Origin: CAVXXD01 sp963765625
GTDB taxonomy: Bacteria > Actinomycetota > Geothermincolia > Geothermincolales > Geothermincolaceae
NCBI GenBank assembly: GCA_963765625.1
Contig: CAVXXD010000013.1
Location: 62,001-126,000, forward strand
Direction of reading: 5' to 3'
DNA: 64,000 nucleotides
Under the pieces are notes generated by a model that searched no databases, was not told the DNA's origin, and saw nothing but the letters and a program-made list of their open reading frames with translations. The translations under genes were made by a program, and so were the position numbers. This document shows, in pieces, positions 61,774 to 64,000 of the stretch (positions within the stretch are counted from its first letter, which is position 1; each line of letters starts with the position of its first letter).

Positions 61774-62403
61774 CTATTCGCCGGCGGCTTCCTCTACGGG
61801 CTCCACGGCTTCGCTCCCGGCTGCCTCGTCGGCCTCGGGGGCCTCCGCAACAGCTTCGGGCTCGGCGGCCACGGCCGGAGCTTCTTCCATGGAGGCCTCG
61901 GCGGCCTCGGGGGCCTCAGCGGCCTCGGTCTTGGGTTCCGGAAGCACGGTGGTTCCGTCCTCGGATACCACCCTGATGTGCACGATGGTCTCTTCCTGGG
62001 GATGGAGCTTGAGCCTGGCCTCGTAGATCCCCACGCGCTTGATGTGCTCATCCAAATGGATCTTTTTGCGATCGACCTCGATGCCCAGTTCGTCCTTGAT
62101 GTGCTGCGAGACCTCCTTGGGGGTGATGGTACCGAAGAGCTTGCCTTCCGCTCCCACCTTGACCCGGATCTCGAACTTGTGCTCCTGGATCCTCTCGGAA
62201 ACGCCGCGCGCCTTGGACAGTTCGCGGTCGGCCTTGATCATTTTGACCTTGGCCAGCTGCTCTACTTCCTTGGTCTTGCCGCGCGTGGCCCGGAGCGCCA
62301 GGTTCTGCGGTATCAGGAAGTTGTTGGCATAGCCGTCCTTGACCTCGACGATCTGGCCGCGCTCGCCCAAACCCTTAACGCTGGATATAAGAATGACTTT
62401 CAA
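61774..62403 (-). CDS. rplI: Ribosomal protein bL9 with a long acidic, alanine-rich C-terminal extension
   Basis: The first 150 residues are canonical bL9: MKVILISSVKGLGERGQIVE, the YANNFLIPQNLALRAT turn, and a C-terminal domain ending in VHIRVVSEDG. After about residue 150 an extra 55-60 residues follow, rich in Ala, Glu and Pro (EAAEAPEAAEASMEEAPAVA). Typical bL9 is about 150 aa. The tail is disordered in composition. It is the fourth gene of the housekeeping operon. Confidence 0.95.
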   Translation of the reverse strand: MKVILISSVKGLGERGQIVEVKDGYANNFLIPQNLALRATRGKTKEVEQLAKVKMIKADRELSKARGVSERIQEHKFEIRVKVGAEGKLFGTITPKEVSQHIKDELGIEVDRKKIHLDEHIKRVGIYEARLKLHPQEETIVHIRVVSEDGTTVLPEPKTEAAEAPEAAEASMEEAPAVAAEPEAVAEAPEADEAAGSEAVEPVEEAAGE

Positions 62404-62421
62404 GATCAGCCCTCTCTTTCC

Positions 62422-62667
62422 TTACTTTACTTCGCCCTGGCGGGAAGTATAGGGCACCAGCGCCACCTCACGGGCGTTTTTGACCGCTTTGGCCACTATC
62501 TTCTGGTGCTGGGTGCAATTACCGGTCACCCGGCGGGGCTTGATCTTTCCTTTTTCGGAGAGAAAGCGCTTGATGGTGGGCAGGTCCTTGTAATCGAGGA
62601 AATCGATTTTATCTTTGCAGAACATGCATACCTTCCGCTTAGGTTTCTTAACGTAGCCCGCTGGCAT
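62422..62667 (-). CDS. rpsR: Ribosomal protein bS18 (zinc-type)
   Basis: Small-subunit protein of about 81 aa. It has KVCMFCKDKIDFLDYKD (CMFC, the first zinc pair), LSEKGKIKPRRVTGNCTQHQ and a basic C-terminal region. With the CxxC and later Cys/His it is the zinc-binding form. ATG 62667 follows GGAGG; a TTG nine bases upstream would overlap that site. Confidence 0.95.
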   Translation of the reverse strand: MPAGYVKKPKRKVCMFCKDKIDFLDYKDLPTIKRFLSEKGKIKPRRVTGNCTQHQKIVAKAVKNAREVALVPYTSRQGEVK

Positions 62668-62727
62668 TTTAACCAACCTCCAATTCCTTTCTACTAGTTG
62701 ATGTCCGGCGGGGCTACGGCTTTGGGT

Positions 62728-63231
62728 CTAAAAGGCGATCTCGTCGTCGGTTTCCGGCAGGACGTTGTCCTCGATCGGCATGTCGCCGAATTCGTCGTGT
62801 ACGCCGTTGCCGCCGCGGCCCGGGCCTGTCTGGCCACCTCCGCCTCCGCCTCCGCCTCCTGAATCTCCACCGTATCCTCCGCCGTTGTAGGCGCCTTCCG
62901 AGCGATCGCGGCTGCCAAGGAAGACGACCCGGTCGGCCACGATATCCGTGGCGTAGCGTTTCTGGCCGTCCTGCCCTTCCCAGCTGCGGTTCTGCAGGCG
63001 CCCTTCCACCAGAACCGGCCTCCCCTTGGAGAGATACTCGGCTGACGTCTCCGCCTGCCTCGCCCAGACCACTACGTTAAAGAAGTCGGTCTCGCGCTCA
63101 CCCTGCTGGTTGGCGCGGTCGCGGTTGACGGCGATCTTCAGTTTGGTCATCGCCGTGCCGCTGGGCAGGTATCTCAGTTCGGGATCCTGGGTCAGGTTGC
63201 CTACCAAAATCACCCGGTTGTAGCTTGCCAT
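62728..63231 (-). CDS. ssb: Single-stranded DNA-binding protein
   Basis: OB-fold protein of 167 aa: MASYNRVILVGNLTQDPELR, then FFNVVVWARQAETSAEYLSK and VEGRLQNRSWEGQDGQKRYA. A glycine-rich linker and the acidic tip TDDEIAF, which recruits partners, end it. It lies between rpsF and rpsR as usual. Confidence 0.97.
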   Translation of the reverse strand: MASYNRVILVGNLTQDPELRYLPSGTAMTKLKIAVNRDRANQQGERETDFFNVVVWARQAETSAEYLSKGRPVLVEGRLQNRSWEGQDGQKRYATDIVADRVVFLGSRDRSEGAYNGGGYGGDSGGGGGGGGGQTGPGRGGNGVHDEFGDMPIEDNVLPETDDEIAF

Positions 63232-63331
63232 TTCATCCTCCTGTGAATCGTCCTCTGCCTATGGCTTGAATGCTATCAGGCCGCAAAGACGATTCGCGTC
63301 GCTTGCATCGCCCCTCTTTTCTTTCAAAGAA

Positions 63332-63622
63332 TCAGTCCTGGTTGAGTACGAAGATCTTGAACCGCAGGACCTCGTCGTTGATGGAGAGGACACGGTCCAG
63401 CTCCGTGATCAGAGGGTTGTCGCCCTTGAAGTTGACTACCGTGTAGTAGCCGTCAGCCTGGTGCTTGATGGGATAAGCAAGATGGCGTTTGCCCCAGATA
63501 TCAGTTCTGTCGACAGACCCGCCATACTCGGCGATCAGGCCCGTCGCCCGGTTGAGCAGCGCCTGTTGCTGCTCATCTTCCAGTTCCGCCCGGCTGATGA
63601 GCATGAGCTCATAGTCGCGCAT
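63332..63622 (-). CDS. rpsF: Ribosomal protein bS6
   Basis: First gene of the operon, 96 aa. MRDYELMLISRAELEDEQQQ, then DIWGKRHLAYPIKHQADGYY are canonical. It binds bS18 in the platform of the 30S subunit. ATG follows AGGAGGTGAAAT. Upstream is the leader with a hairpin and TTCGAA repeats, and the promoter at 63752-63724. Confidence 0.97.
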   Translation of the reverse strand: MRDYELMLISRAELEDEQQQALLNRATGLIAEYGGSVDRTDIWGKRHLAYPIKHQADGYYTVVNFKGDNPLITELDRVLSINDEVLRFKIFVLNQD

Positions 63623-63646
63623 ATTTCACCTCCTTCGGTCTAAACG

Positions 63647-63667
63647 GCCCCCGGTCCCGCCGGGAGC
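63647..63667 (-). promoter_or_regulatory. Hairpin in the rpsF leader, possible S6:S18 autoregulatory element
   Basis: On the minus strand GCTCCCGG (63667-63660) and CCGGGGGC (63654-63647) can pair with a CGGGA loop, just upstream of the ribosome site. rpsF leaders in several phyla bind the S6:S18 complex. I cannot confirm the consensus from sequence alone. Confidence 0.4.
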
Positions 63668-63680
63668 AGAAGGCAATCCC

Positions 63681-63716
63681 GGTTCGAACATTTTCGAACC
63701 CGCTAGTTTTTTCGAA
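63681..63716. repeat. Three TTCGAA sites in the rpsF leader, two forming a palindrome
   Basis: TTCGAA occurs at 63683-63688, 63693-63698 and 63711-63716. The first two sit in the perfect inverted repeat GGTTCGAA-CATT-TTCGAACC (63681-63700). It is a candidate operator immediately downstream of the -10 box. Confidence 0.5.
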
Positions 63717-63723
63717 CCGTGTA

Positions 63724-63752
63724 AATATAGCACAGTGGGAAAGCTGCGTAAA
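63724..63752 (-). promoter_or_regulatory. Promoter of the rpsF-ssb-rpsR-rplI-dnaB operon
   Basis: On the minus strand TTTACG (63752-63747), exactly 17 bases, then TATATT (63729-63724), about 100 bases before the rpsF start. Good sigma-70-type spacing. Confidence 0.65.
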
Positions 63753-63860
63753 CCGGGGTAACTCAATAAGAGCTCCGTCCCTCCTGGAGAGAAAGCCTCC
63801 CTGGGTACCTCCTTAGTACTTAGGCCACTCCACACCAAGAAGACGTGCGGGGCTTGGGGT

Positions 63861-64000
63861 ATGCGAATGTTCGATAAATCATTCGATGGTACAGCTCGTT
63901 ACCCGGAGGGTTTCAAATCCCAAATATGGGATAAGTATAAAGGAGCAGCTAAAAGGGGGGCACCGTTCCGTGGAACTGGAAGTAAACGAGCCTGGAGGAG
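63861..64000 (+). CDS. Possible start of an unknown gene, cut by the window edge
   Basis: From ATG 63861 (after TTGGGG) the frame MRMFDKSFDGTARYPEGFKS stays open to the end of the window (46 codons), continuing with a basic stretch (KYKGAAKRGAPFRGTGSKRA). No family is recognised and no promoter is seen. It runs away from the rpsF operon. The 140 bases before it hold nothing else I can name. Confidence 0.35.
   Translation, partial: MRMFDKSFDGTARYPEGFKSQIWDKYKGAAKRGAPFRGTGSKRAWR

Noticed and set aside
60937..62697. 586-codon plus-strand frame opposite dnaB, rplI and rpsR
   Set aside because: It is antisense to three certain housekeeping genes and has no recognisable domain.

Overview
The window is about 64 kb of GC-rich bacterial DNA, tightly packed with genes on both strands. 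It most resembles a deep-branching, probably anaerobic member of the Actinomycetota. The gene order rpsF-ssb-rpsR-rplI-dnaB, a dodecin, a GTG-started HU protein, DUF5719-like secreted repeat proteins, several 2-hydroxyacyl-CoA dehydratase activases and many FAD/Fe-S redox proteins all fit that. There is no rRNA gene, so the placement is inference.

From 1 to 15 kb: an acyl-CoA ligase (cut by the window edge), a membrane protein and an NAD-dependent epimerase run left from a promoter/operator shared with a divergent TetR regulator and a flavin oxidoreductase. Then comes the most interesting block, an apparent ten-gene operon on the minus strand (14466 to 4834). In order it encodes two acyl-CoA dehydrogenases, two unrecognised helical proteins, two HgdB/HgdC (BcrB/BcrC)-like double-cubane-type subunits, a small protein resembling the middle domain of acetyl-CoA synthase, two BadF/HgdC-type ATPase activases, and a CooC-like nickel-insertion ATPase with a CxC motif. 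No CODH or full acetyl-CoA synthase is present. This looks like an undescribed ATP-driven, possibly nickel-dependent acyl-CoA redox system.

From 15 to 34 kb: dodecin, esterase, a truncated hydrolase and a secreted CrtC/AttH-like lipocalin. A second minus-strand redox operon (26818 to 17974) holds two VAO-type FAD oxidases around a CCG-domain Fe-S protein, a cysteine-rich ferredoxin, a phytoene-desaturase-like protein and an NTF2-like protein. It is controlled by a paralogue of the first TetR through an operator of identical geometry. Two serine beta-lactamase-like hydrolases follow, broken by frameshifts, then another desaturase-like flavoprotein with a 49-residue small protein, and a MerR-TetR fusion regulator.

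From 34 to 53 kb: a large secreted repeat protein, an IPT/TIG lipoprotein, a second cysteine-rich ferredoxin, a HAMP membrane protein, a decayed HEPN/MNT toxin-antitoxin pair, tRNA-Lys, HU, a HEAT-repeat protein, a phosphoesterase, an acyltransferase, membrane proteins, a membrane-desaturase fusion, a response regulator, a DUF72 protein and an M48 protease.

From 53 to 64 kb: a secreted YVTN-propeller/InlB-repeat/DUF5719-like protein; a DapF homologue lacking both catalytic cysteines; thioredoxin reductase and thioredoxin; DUF3842; CooT (a second nickel-linked gene); a third activase; and the intact dnaB-rplI-rpsR-ssb-rpsF housekeeping operon.

At least fourteen probable single-base frameshifts, mostly of the +1 type, interrupt otherwise convincing genes. 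They cluster at 23-30 kb and 51-56 kb and are either assembly errors or decay; affected genes are annotated across their full span.
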